Part shown: positions 20,630 through 32,510 of the stretch, in pieces
Position numbering within the stretch: position 1 is the first letter of the stretch
Layout: each line of letters starts with the position of its first letter
Assembly: GCA_039720395.1 (NCBI GenBank)
Contig: CM077826.1
Coordinates: 22,879,053 to 22,943,052 of the forward strand
Source: Liquidambar formosana
Lineage: Eukaryota; Streptophyta; Magnoliopsida; Saxifragales; Altingiaceae
DNA length: 64,000 bases
Direction: 5' to 3'
Notes under the pieces: generated by a model
What the model was told of the DNA's origin: nothing
The model's input: the letters and a program-made list of their open reading frames with translations, nothing else
The model's database searches: none
Position numbers and translations under genes: made by a program

Positions 20630-20890
20630 ATGAGCAAGCCACATATTCTCAAATCTAAAAGGAGTAGGCTCCTATAAGATGGGATTGGACTCCAAAATAA
20701 TCAGATTGTGATCCGTGGTCAGCCTAGGCAACGTCTCTTGCAAGATATCAGGAAACAAATCCTTCCAGGCAGGCAAAAAGAAGAATCTGTCCAACCTATT
20801 GCACACAACTCTTTCTTGGAGATTTGACCAAGTAAAGGAAGCATTATGAAGCGAAGGATCTCTTAACGCACATAGTGTAAGCACGAAGCT
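20630..20890 (-). pseudogene. LINE (L1-type) endonuclease fragment
   Basis: The minus-strand frame reads FTWSNLQERVVCNRLDRFFF, then LPRLTTDHNLIILES, one stop (TAG 20672-20674), then PTPFRFENMWLAH. This is the C-terminal part of the apurinic-type endonuclease domain of plant L1-type LINEs (FTWSN, CNRLDRF, LPR.TSDH, PFRFENMW). The frame runs directly into the end of the gypsy LTR, so the gypsy element appears to have inserted into this LINE. The rest of the LINE would be left of the window. No reverse transcriptase is seen here. Confidence 0.85.
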
Positions 20891-21389
20891 TCGAGGGCTC
20901 TCGGAACAAGGTGCGACCATCCTTTTCCAATGTTTGTTCTACAGAGTACAGATCTACGGTCCTGTATGCCTTTCTTTTGTTTTGATTTCCTACAGCTTTT
21001 ATTTTTTTTATTCCATTCCTATTACGGTTCTCGATTATTTTTTTCTCAAATTTTTTGTTTTGTTTGGGTTTTAGAGGGTTTTCTACTTTGCTTTGATTCA
21101 ATCTTTATTACGGTTATTTTTTCTCTCTGTCGATGACTTCTAATTTGACCAAATTAGAAAATCTCAGCAAATGCTGCATTTTGGCAGTGTTTTTAGAGCT
21201 TAACGTTGTCAAGCGTTAACGGTAGAAGTGTAGAACACTAGTGGATGAAACGACTACGCTTTTGATTGTTTTGAACCACAGCCATCCACTGCCTCAATCT
21301 AGCATGTGTTATGATCGTGAGCGTTACAGCACCCTACTGTAAAAAGGTTCCTACAGCACCAAATCCGGACTAGGTAGCAGCACCCTCCA
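20891..21389. other. no gene seen
   Basis: About 500 bases with no convincing coding or repeat structure. ORFs on both strands (for example 20,930-21,136 plus and 20,844-21,101 minus) are low-complexity, Phe/Leu- or Lys/Asn-rich. Confidence 0.6.
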
Positions 21390-21843
21390 GATTTGGATTT
21401 GGATTTGGTGCAGTTACGTAGGATCGATGACATGTAGCAAGGACGAGAGGACTGGATTTGGTGCAGTTTTGCATTTTAACTGCATCATGCAGTAGCCGTC
21501 GGATGAGCGACACGTTGTAAGGGGAATGCAGGATAGTTGGGATTTGAGAGAGGAATTTGCCGTGAGCTGTGCAACTCCATGAGCTGCTAATGAAACAAAT
21601 CCCAACCGTTCCTGCCTTCCCTTGCAACATGTTGCTTATCCGACGGCTGCACGGTGCAATTAAAGTGCAAAGCTGCACCAAATCCAAATCCAAGAAGAGA
21701 AATGGAGGACTGAAATTCGAAAAATGCATTTGACGCCTAACGCCTAACAGCCCTCTATTTCTGCTCCTTACCCACATGTCATCGATCTTACGTTTACTGT
21801 ACCATGCAGAAAAAGTAGCCAACTGCACCAAATCCGAATCCGC
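21390..21843. mobile_element. foldback (long inverted repeat) MITE
   Basis: Near-palindrome of about 450 bases. The inner arms are 21,452-21,548 (GGATTTGGTGCAGTTTTGCA...TTGGGATTTG) and 21,595-21,687 (CAAATCCCAACC...CTGCACCAAATCC). The outer arms start GATTTGGTGCAGTTACGTA and end CTGCACCAAATCCGAATCC, sharing GATCGATGACATGT in inverted form. One outer arm carries an extra stretch of about 25 bases. Target duplication not resolved, so the superfamily is unknown. It lies about 100 bases before the L20 leader exon. Confidence 0.8.
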
Positions 21844-22000
21844 AGCGTCCACAACAAATACATACCCCAAGTTCCTCCCATAGTCCCCTCCTTGGTTCCT
21901 CGCTTGTCAATCTGCAATCACCTCATCTCCTCCGCTTGGCAACTTAGGGTGATGGAAGACGCAAACCCACTTAGAAGAGCTATAGGCTTACCAGAAAAAG

Positions 22001-25000
22001 GTATGTATTCATTTCCTCTCTCTTCCTGGGATTCCTTAAACCCATCATCTTCCACCCATTTCCATAAAACCTTCAGAGCATCTACCCATCACTATAGATT
22101 CTTCTCTATTGTGGGTAGGTTTAGATTCATCCCCCAAAATTCATCTTTCCGACATTGTCTCTCCTTTTTCCTTTTTATTCCTGCGATTTTTGTGTTGTTT
22201 TCTTTTGCATTTTAAAGTCGAAGATTGAATCAAAGCCTTATTTTGTGAATTTTGTTCGGTGTTGAGATTTGTGATACTCCATTGAATCAAAACCTTATTT
22301 TATAAATTTTGTTCAGTGTTGTGATATTTGCTAGTCGATTGAGATGGCATTTGATAATGCATGCAAGATGTTTGATGAAAAACCTCAATGAAATCTTATG
22401 TGAAAAAACCCAATGAACCTCACCTGGGATTGATTTGTATGCATATTATATCTTCTTTTTTGTCGGATTGCATGTTCTGCTGTGTCATTTCTGCATTGTA
22501 GTTAACTACCCAAGCATGCTAACTTGATCCTCATGCCTTGCAACTGATATGACCATTTTCTGTCTACATTGACAAAGCAATAGTTTTGAATTTAATAGCG
22601 TTACATGGACTAAAATGAGTTTGCTTTTCTTGGCAACATATTGGATTTGACTGCTTTATTTGTGACTTCATCGTTTATTTTTCTGCGTTACTGTATGAAG
22701 TCAGTAGAAACAAATGATGGTTCAAAATTGGGTGGTATAAAAAAAATAAAAAAAATAAAAAAAAATGGTGACGGCTGGTATTCACTCAATATCACTGTGT
22801 AACTAGCCAATGGTTTTTGCCATAATACATATACCCTTTGAAATTTGTGAATGATGTCATTAGAGCTTTAACAAGAATGCCCAAATCATCTTAAATGCCA
22901 TCCGATTCAATGATATTGAAGAAGTTAACGTCTTGTATAGTTAATAGAAACTAAAGTGATTGGTGGAAACTGGGAATAGATAACTAGATGAGTAAATAAA
23001 CTCTATATTTTCTACCTGTGAAATATATCTTATTCTAGTTAAATACTTGTGAATACTTATCCAGTTACTATCTTCATTTCTAAATCTTTGAACCCAATGC
23101 ATTTTTCCCATGGATTCATATAGCTGTCCAGTCCATTAAATATTTTCAGTTTATGCAGTATGGCACAAAAATGGAAATTTCATGGTGTAAAAAGGACCTC
23201 AATTGGCAATATAAAATCTGATCGAAAAAACAAAAGTGAATCTCAGTTTAATGAGCCTAAGCACTTGTCATGTATTTTATAAGGATTTCAAATTCTGCTT
23301 AGGGAGCACTGCTTACAGCCCCAAATTTTAATCACCATCATCTTACAAGCCTTTCATAAAATTTTTATATACTGCAGCACAAAACATATTTGGTGGCACC
23401 ACTTTATGTAGGTCTCTGCCTCCTTAGGTTTTATCAAATTGTGACACATAAAATTATTTTCTCCTTGTTCCCTTTCAATGTCCTTTCTATTCATTTTTTT
23501 ATTGTTCTTTCAAAACCTTCAACCTATAGTAAAGAACCCCTCCTGCTGTAGTTCACTACACGTGACGACCATCTCATTTGGATTTACCTAGTACTCCATT
23601 CCTCTTTTATTGTCTTCCTTTCCTTTTTGGGGTATTTCAAAATTATTGTCTCATTTAAAAAGTCTTTTGAATTGATTTCCTAAATTACCCTTTTTCATGA
23701 GTATTTTACATTTTCCAATGTTTTGTACACTAGAGGGTAAAATTGGTATGTTAAAACATTTATATCGATGTGAAAGCATTTAAAAATGTTTTCTAAAAAA
23801 GCGTGTTGTTTCAAAGGTGACAGTCAAATAGGAACAGAAGGAGTATATCTTACTAATGATAATCCATAGTTCTCTCCGACATAATTCAATTTCTTTTCTC
23901 TTCCTAATTTTTCATTCAATTACCTCAACATCCTCATTTTAGCTGCCGGTAATTTAAGAATCTTTAATTGCCTAATTTTTTATTCAATATAGCATAGGCT
24001 CATAGCCATGAGTTGTTTTTATCTCATTGAAAATCTCTCCCATGGCAATATTTATGTCGATCATTCAATTTATTTTTTATTTTATTTTTCATTCATATGA
24101 TAGAATTTTCAAGTGAGGGGAAGTTTATTTTTTGAACTATTGAATGCTATTCAATTCTGATTGTGAAATGAATCTCGAGTGGTGTTGATTCTAATAAAAA
24201 ATTGTTTTAAATTTCCATATTAGTAACCAAACTCAACTTGAAAATTTATAATAGTTCAATTTTATTTTTATTATTATTATTTTGGATTTGGTATGTAGGT
24301 GGCCGTTATTTTAATTCTGATTATTATTATTTTTGGTGGGGATTCCCTTGTTTATTATAAAAGCTGATTGGGTGGCTGTTTGTCACTAGTTTGTGTTGAG
24401 CTTTCCTGTTTTTTTTGGTTTGGGTCCTTAGGAAGACTATTTGTTCTCCCTTCCATCTTTTTATTAAAAAATTATCTTTCTCGGGGTTGTTGATCAGAAA
24501 AGAAAAGTATTTTTTATGAATATTTTGGGCATAAATATTGCAAATGTGTATGAGCTGAGTGTATAATGGATTTTTACGCATGGATTAACTAGATATGCCA
24601 TATATTCAAATTTCTTTGGATTGAGAGTTTATTTTATTTTATTGTTTTTGAGAGTTAAGCTTTACAAAGGTGTTACAAACATCAATGTTGGGGCCATCTT
24701 GAGTTCGACTCTTGCTAAAGCCCTTGGGGCCACCCATGCAAGGTTCCATGGTTCTCATGGGCCTTGAACTTACGTGGTCCATATGGATTGTGGGGTCCTA
24801 TATGGGTCCGGGGTGCCCAAAGGCCTTCCGCGTTATCAAAACATTTTTGGGGCCATGGGGTAATAATAGGAAAAGGAGAAGCTTTTTTGGGGTGTTGTGG
24901 GGGGCAGGGCTGCAGCCCCCCCCCCCCCTTCTCTCTCTTCTCTTAAGGGAAAGTGTAGTGCTGTTATTAAATTGTAGGGTCTTTCAAATTGAGCTGTTGT

Positions 25001-25898
25001 TTGCAGCAAATGTTAGGTCTTAATAATGATAATTTTATGAGCCAATGGATACATTAACATGTTAAAATGTCATCCCTAGAGAGTTTCAAATTCAATTTCA
25101 TAGGCCCCCCCTTTTTTTTTTCTTTTTTTTTTCAGTGTCCTAACAGTAAATTTGTAAGTTCAGAATTTCAAATCCTTCCATTCAATAGTTTGTCGCTTTA
25201 TTCTGTCAACTAATTTTAAATCATATCCACCGGTTTGAAATATGTGGATTTCAAATTTACAGATTCAGAAATCCAACCCCCAAATCCGAATGAGGGGCAA
25301 TATTATGTAGAGATGAAATGAAATTGAATATGTGATGATGTGAAGTAGTGAATTAATATATGAAAAATTAAACAAACCGTCTTGCAGTTGCTCTCAATCG
25401 CTTCGTGTGTTTCATCGAGTAAGTTTCTATTGGCTCTTATCACCATGGCTGCAACAAAAAGAATCAAAAATAAAATTTAATAATAAGTATGTTTTCTAAC
25501 AAAGCAGTCCACAATTCCCAATCAAATCAAAACCCACAAACAAATAATTTCCATTTCAAAGCATTTGGATCCTAATGGTGCATATATGCATGTATGTATA
25601 AAAAATGCATCAAATAAAACACCACATTTGCTATATCAAAGATTCTCAAATATGATATGGGTACCAGCTTCAATGAATGGCGACAGAGAGAGAGACAGCT
25701 TCAGATAGATAGCTTATAGACTAGAAACAGTTAGCTTCAGATAAACAGCTTATAGACTAGAAACAGTTCTAATTCAAAATAGCCATGATATGAGCTAGCT
25801 GGGTGAAGTTGTTCTTGAACCTTGATCCCTGTTATCTTCTTTTACTACTTGTTCTAGTTGTGGACATACTGTTTAATGGACTTTATGTAAATTGGCAG
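22001..25898 (+). other. predicted first intron of L20 (non-coding)
   Basis: No other gene seen. It holds the Stowaway MITE, A/T-rich runs (for example 22,740-22,765) and a GC-richer patch at about 24,700-24,950 with a C run at 24,918-24,928. That patch contains an ORF without homology that I can recognise. Confidence 0.5.
23594..23843. mobile_element. Stowaway-like MITE in the first L20 intron
   Basis: Ends CTCCATTCCTCTTTTATTGTC and GACAGTCAAATAGGAACAGA (then AGGAG) form imperfect terminal inverted repeats flanked by TA on both sides (23,592-23,593 and 23,844-23,845). About 250 bases, AT-rich, non-coding. The CTCC...GGAG ends and TA duplication fit Tc1/mariner-type Stowaway. Confidence 0.75.
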
Positions 25899-25929
25899 CA
25901 TACATTGAGAAAGAGAGGGAGCAACAGAG

Positions 25930-28900
25930 ATGAACAAGGACAAGATATTTAAGCTAGCAAAGGGATTCAGGGGAAGGGCGAAGAATTGCATAAGGATTGC
26001 GAGAGAGAGAGTAGAGAAGGCTTTGCAGTATTCTTATAGAGACCGACGCAACAAAAAGAGGGACATGCGCTCCCTTTGGATTGAACGCATCAATGCTGGC
26101 ACTCGTTTGCATGGAGTAATCTTCTTTTCACATTTATTTTACTTCAATATTTCTTTCAGGCATTTGAGTTGATTTCTTTGCTGATTGATGGTGCAACCAA
26201 TTCTTAGATACTTTTGGGCCTATTGATGGTTGCCATTGGCTAGTTTTTCTTCTGAAATCTCTATTGCTAAATAGTTTGAAAATGAATGTTGCAATCACCG
26301 TAAATACTAATGCATAACTTTTTTGGTTCAATGTAAGAAAAAATAATGGAAATCTTTTTAGTGATTATAAATTGTATATCTGAGTAGAGATGGCCATTTC
26401 TTTTTGACAAGATACAGCCTTAAGAGTACAAAAGTTCAGATTTTGTTAAATAAATTGATTGCAGTTAAGTTGAACAACACTTGATTTTTGCTATTTCTGA
26501 ATATCAATTCGGTTCAAATTCCTCTTGAACTTCAATAATAATTGTTACTTTAAAGTGAAGTTGAAATATAATAGGATGTAATCAAAATATTTGAATTGGC
26601 ATGAATGATATTACATTCATCTCTACTGGTGGTTACTGTTGGCAATGGTGGTGGTTAAGTTGTGGTTGTGACTAATGAAGAAAGTAATATGTTGATGATA
26701 ATATGATGGTAGTGATAAATCTGTGAAGATGTTGAAAGAGTAGTAGTTGTGGTAATGTTGATAGGCCAGAGGTGGTTTGGTAGTGGTGGTGGCAAAGTGA
26801 TGCCAGTGTAGTTATGTTGGGGTGTTGAGATTTATCAATTGGTGGCTTCTATGGTCGTTTTGGTGCTGATGTAGGGTCACTAGAAATGGTGGTAGGTTGG
26901 TGGTGGTGCTAGTGGTGTCAGTTTGTTAGAGTTGATGCTGGTCGCAATGGTTAAGGGGTCACCCGTTGAAGACCATGGTGGTAGGAAAAAAAAAAAAAAA
27001 CATTTGACTTTTTTTGGCCCCCAATCACAGACCTCATTGCCTCTCACTGATCCTTAGAAATTTCCCTCGATCTTCACGTTCAACCAACTCTTGTACCGGT
27101 GCTCTATTACCAACTCTTTTAAAGTTTGTTATTCATTGAGAAAAAAATTATTTTATATGAAATCTTTAAATTTTACTAACAATAACTCAGAAATCATATG
27201 TTGTATGGACACAAAGACGGGACAATGGATTCGTCAATCGTCACGAGACAGACATGGTAGCACAACAAATTTTTTATTATTATTTTTAAATACCCACAAC
27301 CAGACTAAACTTTTCCGATAACTGATAGAAAAATTTGTTCTAACATGTCTAACATGCTAAAGAAGTTTTATATCAGTGTTTGTGCCTAAGGAACATTGGA
27401 GAAGTCTTTGTGAGGCCATGGGGTGTCCTTGATATTTTTATCATTGTTATCCTGAAGTGAGTGAGTCCCTCAATTCCAAGGATTACAAACTTATTAAATT
27501 GGTCACAAGACTTCACAACATCATCTTTGAAGACAACGCGCCCCCCCCCCCCCCCCCCCCCCCCAAAAAAATACTGTTTAGTTGATTGCCCTTCATAGTA
27601 TCTTTAATTTGCCAGAATTTGTTTAGGGTAGAACATTACTGATATTATTCTCAGCAAACATGTACAAGGCGAGACCCAGCATGGACATGGTTCAAGCGTG
27701 TTGGATACTTGTCCAAGGAGTGTCAGACAGTGGAAGGGTATGTGAGAAATCATTAATAAGAAAATGTAATCACTTTGGAAGTTTTAATTATCACTTCCAA
27801 TGGTACTTTGGCATACTTTCAACTAACTTTAGAAGAAAAAAAAATGCCCAAAATGTTCACGTAATCACGGTAGAATTGATAGAGTGGGAAGGACTTTTGC
27901 TGACTGAACCTAGTGACTAATTTGAGGGGACTATAAGTTGGTATCCATAGGGCTTGCAGACTTATGATGCTGAACGACACATTTCAAAACTTCAATGCTC
28001 ACCAGAAAATGCTTTGAAATGTGCTGTTCCCTGCTTACTAATGTCACAGCTACGCGGTGGAACTCTATTAGTTGCACTAGTATGTCACTCAGCTTTCTGG
28101 TTCACTTTGGTTGCAAAGACATACTTTCTCCTTAGCATGTCTTGGCAAACATAAAAGGAGGGTTTTCCTCATTATGGGAGTTGACTAGACATTGCAGGAC
28201 ACAAGTTGACGGCAGCCATGTATCACTTGTATGAAAGGAAGTACCATTTGGTTAAGGACTGGTTTTATTTTTGTGTGTAACTTTGCTATATCTGAAATTT
28301 TCATGTTTGGAAAGTATAGCTTCAGGTGGATGTGTGGGATTTTTTGTTGTTTAGATGGTCTTGATGGGCGATATGTGTACCTGGTAACTTTTTTCTGATG
28401 ATAAAAAGAATTATTCTTATTCTTATTATTATTATTATTGTAATATAGAAAAATCTTAACTGGGGAATGTATCCACCACCAGCTTATATATTTACAGATA
28501 GAGTATGTTTTAACTTAAGAGATAAATGATATAATATATATCTATGGTGCTAGTTCTTTCTTTTGGTGGTTCCTTTCATTTGGAAGATATCCTAGAATGA
28601 AAATTTTCCAACTCAACCAGCTTAATAACCATGATTTGTTAAAGATTATGATGTAATCTCCTGGCTCTTGAAGCTCGGATTGACTACTTCTTATGTTTGT
28701 TGCGAGGTATATCTGATCCCAAGATATCCCTAATCTGAGACACCTTGTTGATGGGATCCTATTTATTCTCGACTGGTTTACTTCCACCTGGATGTGAATT
28801 TAGGCACAGGAGAATCCAACCTCATGATTTCCTTTGATAGTATTCTGTTTAAATGTAGGATGCTGACATCTTCCTTTTTTTTTCCTTTTTTTTTTTTTCC

Positions 28901-29101
28901 CTGTATCAGGTTAATTATGGTAATTTCATGCATGGGCTGATGAAGGAGAATATCCAACTAAATAGGAAAGTTCTGTCAGAGCTGTCTATGCATGAACCTT
29001 ATAGCTTCAAGGCCCTGGTGGACACCTCTCGCAATGCCTTCCCAGGAAACAAGAAGGCAGTGCTTCCTCCAAAGAAGGAAGACCTTTCAATAGTTTTGTA
29101 A
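25930..29101 (+). CDS. 50S/mitochondrial-type ribosomal protein L20 (bL20), two exons
   Basis: Exon 1 is 25,930-26,115 and exon 2 is 28,910-29,101, joined by a GT-AG phase-0 intron of 2,794 bases, for 125 residues. bL20 binds 23S-type rRNA and is needed early in large-subunit assembly. Signature motifs are complete: [30 protein letters not shown] and LWIERINAG in exon 1; [25 protein letters not shown] and SFKALVD in exon 2. There is no plastid-type transit peptide, and the protein starts directly at the domain ([13 protein letters not shown]), as in plant nuclear genes for mitochondrial L20. Mitochondrial location is inferred from that. The last ten or so residues (KKEDLSIVL) form a plant-type tail. 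No stops or frameshifts. The leader probably contains a long first intron. Confidence 0.95.
26116..28909 (+). other. L20 coding-region intron (no gene inside)
   Basis: Bounded by GGA|GTAATC and CTGTATCAG|GTT. It holds a GGTGGT/GATGGT-rich stretch at about 26,630-26,980, a poly-A run before 27,000, a 24-base C run, and AT-rich sequence. ORFs such as 27,660-27,920 show no recognisable domain. Confidence 0.85.
27541..27564. repeat. 24-base C homopolymer
   Basis: Uninterrupted C run followed by AAAAAA. Length may be inexact in the assembly. Confidence 0.9.
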
Positions 29102-29583
29102 TTGACTATTTTGAGCAGCCACCCATTCCTTTTTTCCCAGAGTATATTAGCGTTTGTTTGAAACAGCTAGTCTGAAAATCTAGTGGATATTTCTGTTTTG
29201 GACCAATGTTACAGGTGAAAAAATGAAAAAAGAAAAGGAGAAATGACATAAGCCTAATATATTGCTACGTTGGGTTTTCTTCTTGGCTGATGTTCCATTC
29301 ATTTTCAATAATTCAGCATTAGTGTCTTGGTGCTCTAGGTTTTGGTGCTTTAGGAAATTTCCACATTAATAATTCGGCATTAGAAAGTTGTGCATGAAGA
29401 ATATGGAGTAAGGAGGTCAACGAATGGGACATTGTTGCCCAGTATCCTATACCAAAGTTTTTCGATCATCAAGTATTGGGCCTTTTCAAGAGAATGCCTA
29501 GTGAATATCACAGAGGGTGATTTCTTGGAGTATTTTATATAATTTTAAAGGTACATATTCATCATTTTGATGCAACTAGTTGG

Positions 29584-32510
29584 TACACACGTGCATTGCA
29601 CGTGAATATTTTTGGATTATAAAATAAATATTTCATCAATGGTATACGAATTTATGCTAAAGTGGACCACAGAAATTGTCTTTAAAAGAAGAGATTTTTG
29701 TGATGGGGAAAAAAAAAAATCAGTGCCAAAACTAATAAATTAATTAAATGTGTCATCAATAACTTAAATAAATATAAAAAATATATGTAAATTTCAGTTG
29801 TACACTTGCCTATCAAAAGGATATTTCTCATAGTTCTGTCGGTGTATATATATGTATAGATATGTTTATTTTTGTAAGGAAAAAGCTAAATAGTTTAACC
29901 CTTTTTTTCGAACTTGTTTGGCAACTAACTTAGTTATGTACTTATTTTAAAGAGTAATAATTTTTTAAAAAAATTATTTCATAAATAAATTGAACAAATA
30001 ACATCGTGTTTAAATTTAAAAAATAAGAAATAAATTAAAATAAATGTCATCCAACTCATTGAAAATATTATTCTATGAGTGGGGAAGTTGGGTTTTTTTT
30101 TTATAATATAAAAAATTAAATGAAATTATGATAAATATACTTATTTTTAAAATTTTCTCAATGAAAAATGTGCTTACTAAAACATGGGAATCCTCCTGGG
30201 TTGTCCTTTGTTAAGATGATGCTCTATTGACCAGATAAAGTAGAATTTTTAACATCGTTATATATAGGATTTGGTTTTCTTAATGCCAGTTTTTGATAGT
30301 CTAGGAACCTCATTCGGTTTTATTATATTATATTTTAATAAAAGGTTCTATGTGAAAAAACAAACCAACTCCAAAAATAAATAATTAAATAAAAAGAAAC
30401 GTATCCTCATAAAATATTTGTGAATCACGATTTGTCAAAAACTTACACCAAAAAAATAAAATAAAAAAAATACTCAAAAGTAATAATATCTAACAGAACT
30501 AAAATAGAACCCTACTGCGTTTGCAAGGAATCTTGTAGGTAGGGCATTCAGTAAGAATAGAGGTAGGAGAACCAAAGTTACAGAAATATATGAAGTACTT
30601 GACCCACGTGGAAAACAGTATTTTCTATAGTAATTAGAACAAACCCTAAAACCCTATATTTCGAAAAGGAAAAGAAGATGAGGGCTCTATTAAAATAAGT
30701 TGAAGCTACTGTTAATGGAGAAAGTAGAATTTAGAATCCCATTGTTAATGAATAGATGATATATGTTATGAAATAGAGTTAACTTACAATTCTGGGTTTA
30801 TTTATTTATACAAATTATAGTTTCCTTAGAATTCTTATCTATGTATGTGTTTTATATTTCTATATTTCCTATATATGTAGAAGGATAATTGTGCATTTAA
30901 AATTTAAAATAAGGGTATATTAGTCAATCAAAAGTTTTTCTCACATTCAACTTTTTATAGGTAATATATCTATATATATATGGGCACACGTGCCTTGCAC
31001 ATGAATATTATTTAAATAAAAAAATTTATAAATTCTATCTATATATATTTATATATATATATTGAACATGAAAATCTAATTATTTGTTACTTTTGTATTA
31101 ATTTAACTTATTAGAATAAATGCTCAACACAAAAGGTCAAAATTCCTTCAATTGTTAGGAGTTATGGTAGGAATAAAAAGTTAGCTAGAATACATGCATA
31201 GTAGTGGAGGCTGTATAGAATTTATGAAGTGAACATAAATTGTGTTATCTTTTTTCCTTCTTTTTTGCTAGAAAATAAACATTCTTAATTGGTTAAATAT
31301 AAAACATTCTTAATTGGTTAAATATGGGAGGCAAATAAATATTTAAAATTTAAAATTTAAAATAAAGATGTAATGGTCATCAAAAGTGTTTCTAAAATAT
31401 AAACTTTTATAAGTAGTATAGATATAATACAATTTAATATGTGATACAAGAGCATCTTTGAGGGAGGTAGCAAAAAAAAAAAAAAAAAAAAAAAAAGTAA
31501 CAAATCTGTCTTTTGCTACCTTATGTGGGCTGTAGCAATTTGCTACTTCAATTTGAGATGTGCATTCCAAAGGGAAGTAGCAAACATAATTATTTTATTT
31601 TTATTTTCTATATTTTATATTTTTGATGCTTTTACATATTACTTAATTTATTTTTTTTAATAAGTGAAATCGATCCCTCATAATATAGTTTTTCTTACTT
31701 TTTCTAAAAATAAATTCTCAATTTTATTTTTATATGATATCATCATCTACATTTTTTTTTTTGTTCACTTAGAGATTGAAAAGAGAGTGGAGATCGAGAT
31801 TTTCATTTTATTTTTTTCCTCATTTCTTTGTTTTTTTTCCTTTTTCTTTTCCCCCTCCCTTCCCATCAACAACCAAATTCAAGCAAAATAATAACAATAA
31901 TTATCATATATATACATATGTGACCCATTCCAACAATTTTCACGTTACAATCAAAATACATTCAAGGGTTTTCCTAGTCTACCCAAAATCCTCGAAAACA
32001 ACCACCTCTAACCACAAACAAATTCAGCATTATATGAATTCTCACCAAATTTCAAGAAATGCATAATAAAAGTATAAAACACTCACGCAACAGCCCCTTG
32101 AGATCCGGTATCATCTCCATGTATCGTCTCTATTATGTGGATATTTGGTTTGTGGCTACACTAGGAAATAAGTGTGCCTCTAATAGGCCATTCTCGTTTG
32201 TTAGAGAATGAGAGGAAGAAGGAGATACGAAGTCAACGTGCTTTACGATTATATGTATAATATTAAATGGAATATTTGATTTAAGGTTTCCTTTGAATTC
32301 CTATTTGTGTTTTATATATTAAGGTATATGTTTTAAAATTATGTTTTATATATTAAGGTATGTGTTTTAGAATTATAGTTTCCATATTGCTATATTTCCT
32401 ATATATGAAGAAGGGTGGGTAGTTGTGTGTTTAAAAATTAAAATAAGGGTATATTAGTCAATCAAAAGTTTTTCTCACATTCATCTTTTTATAGGTAGTA
32501 TAGATAGATT
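29584..32510 (+). repeat. interspersed repeat family with ACACGTGC...TATAGGTA termini
   Basis: Left-end-like motifs ACACGTGCATTGCACGTGAA (about 29,587) and ACACGTGCCTTGCACATGAA (about 30,985) are followed by ATATT. Right-end-like blocks are at 30,855-30,972 and 32,385-32,506. They share TATATTTCCTATATATG, AAAATAAGGGTATATTAGTC, AATCAAAAGTTTTTCTCACA and CTTTTTATAGGTA. A third, diverged right-end block lies at 31,335-31,432. The simplest reading is two adjacent or partly nested copies of about 1.4-1.5 kb of an unclassified non-coding element. No transposase seen. Confidence 0.5.
31472..31496. repeat. 25-base A homopolymer in a MITE-like patch
   Basis: The run follows GGGAGGTAGCA. Within 100 bases, TTTGCTACC, GTAGCAATTTGCTAC and AAGTAGCAAA are interlocking inverted copies, suggesting a small foldback repeat at about 31,445-31,585. 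The ORF on the minus strand here owes its Phe run to the homopolymer. Confidence 0.5.

Larger units (their letters stand above)
21952..25933 (+). other. probable 5' leader exon of the L20 gene with upstream ORF
   Basis: An ATG at 21,952 opens 16 codons (MEDANPLRRAIGLPEK) and meets a good donor, G|GTATGT, at 22,000/22,001. The acceptor TTGGCAG at 25,892-25,898 lies 31 bases before the L20 start. Joining 21,952-22,000 to 25,899 gives a 27-codon ORF (second half [11 protein letters not shown]). Its TGA (25,931-25,933) overlaps the L20 ATG as ATGA. The splice is predicted, not observed; it would make the first intron 3,898 bases long. The short ORF could be an upstream regulatory peptide or chance. 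A minor exon at 25,388-25,418, between TTGCAG and GTAAGT, is also possible. Confidence 0.45.

Noticed and set aside
20844..21136. Upstream part of the LINE
   Set aside because: Frames beyond about 20,890 are low-complexity and do not continue the endonuclease alignment.
21370..21870. 166-codon minus-strand ORF with some polar, protein-like composition
   Set aside because: It runs through the arms of a palindromic MITE, which explains the open frame; no domain recognised.
24712..25023. 103-codon ORF in a GC-richer patch
   Set aside because: Contains a C homopolymer, has no recognisable domain and sits in an intron. Considered as a SINE because of TTCGACTCTTG, but no A box or tail could be paired.
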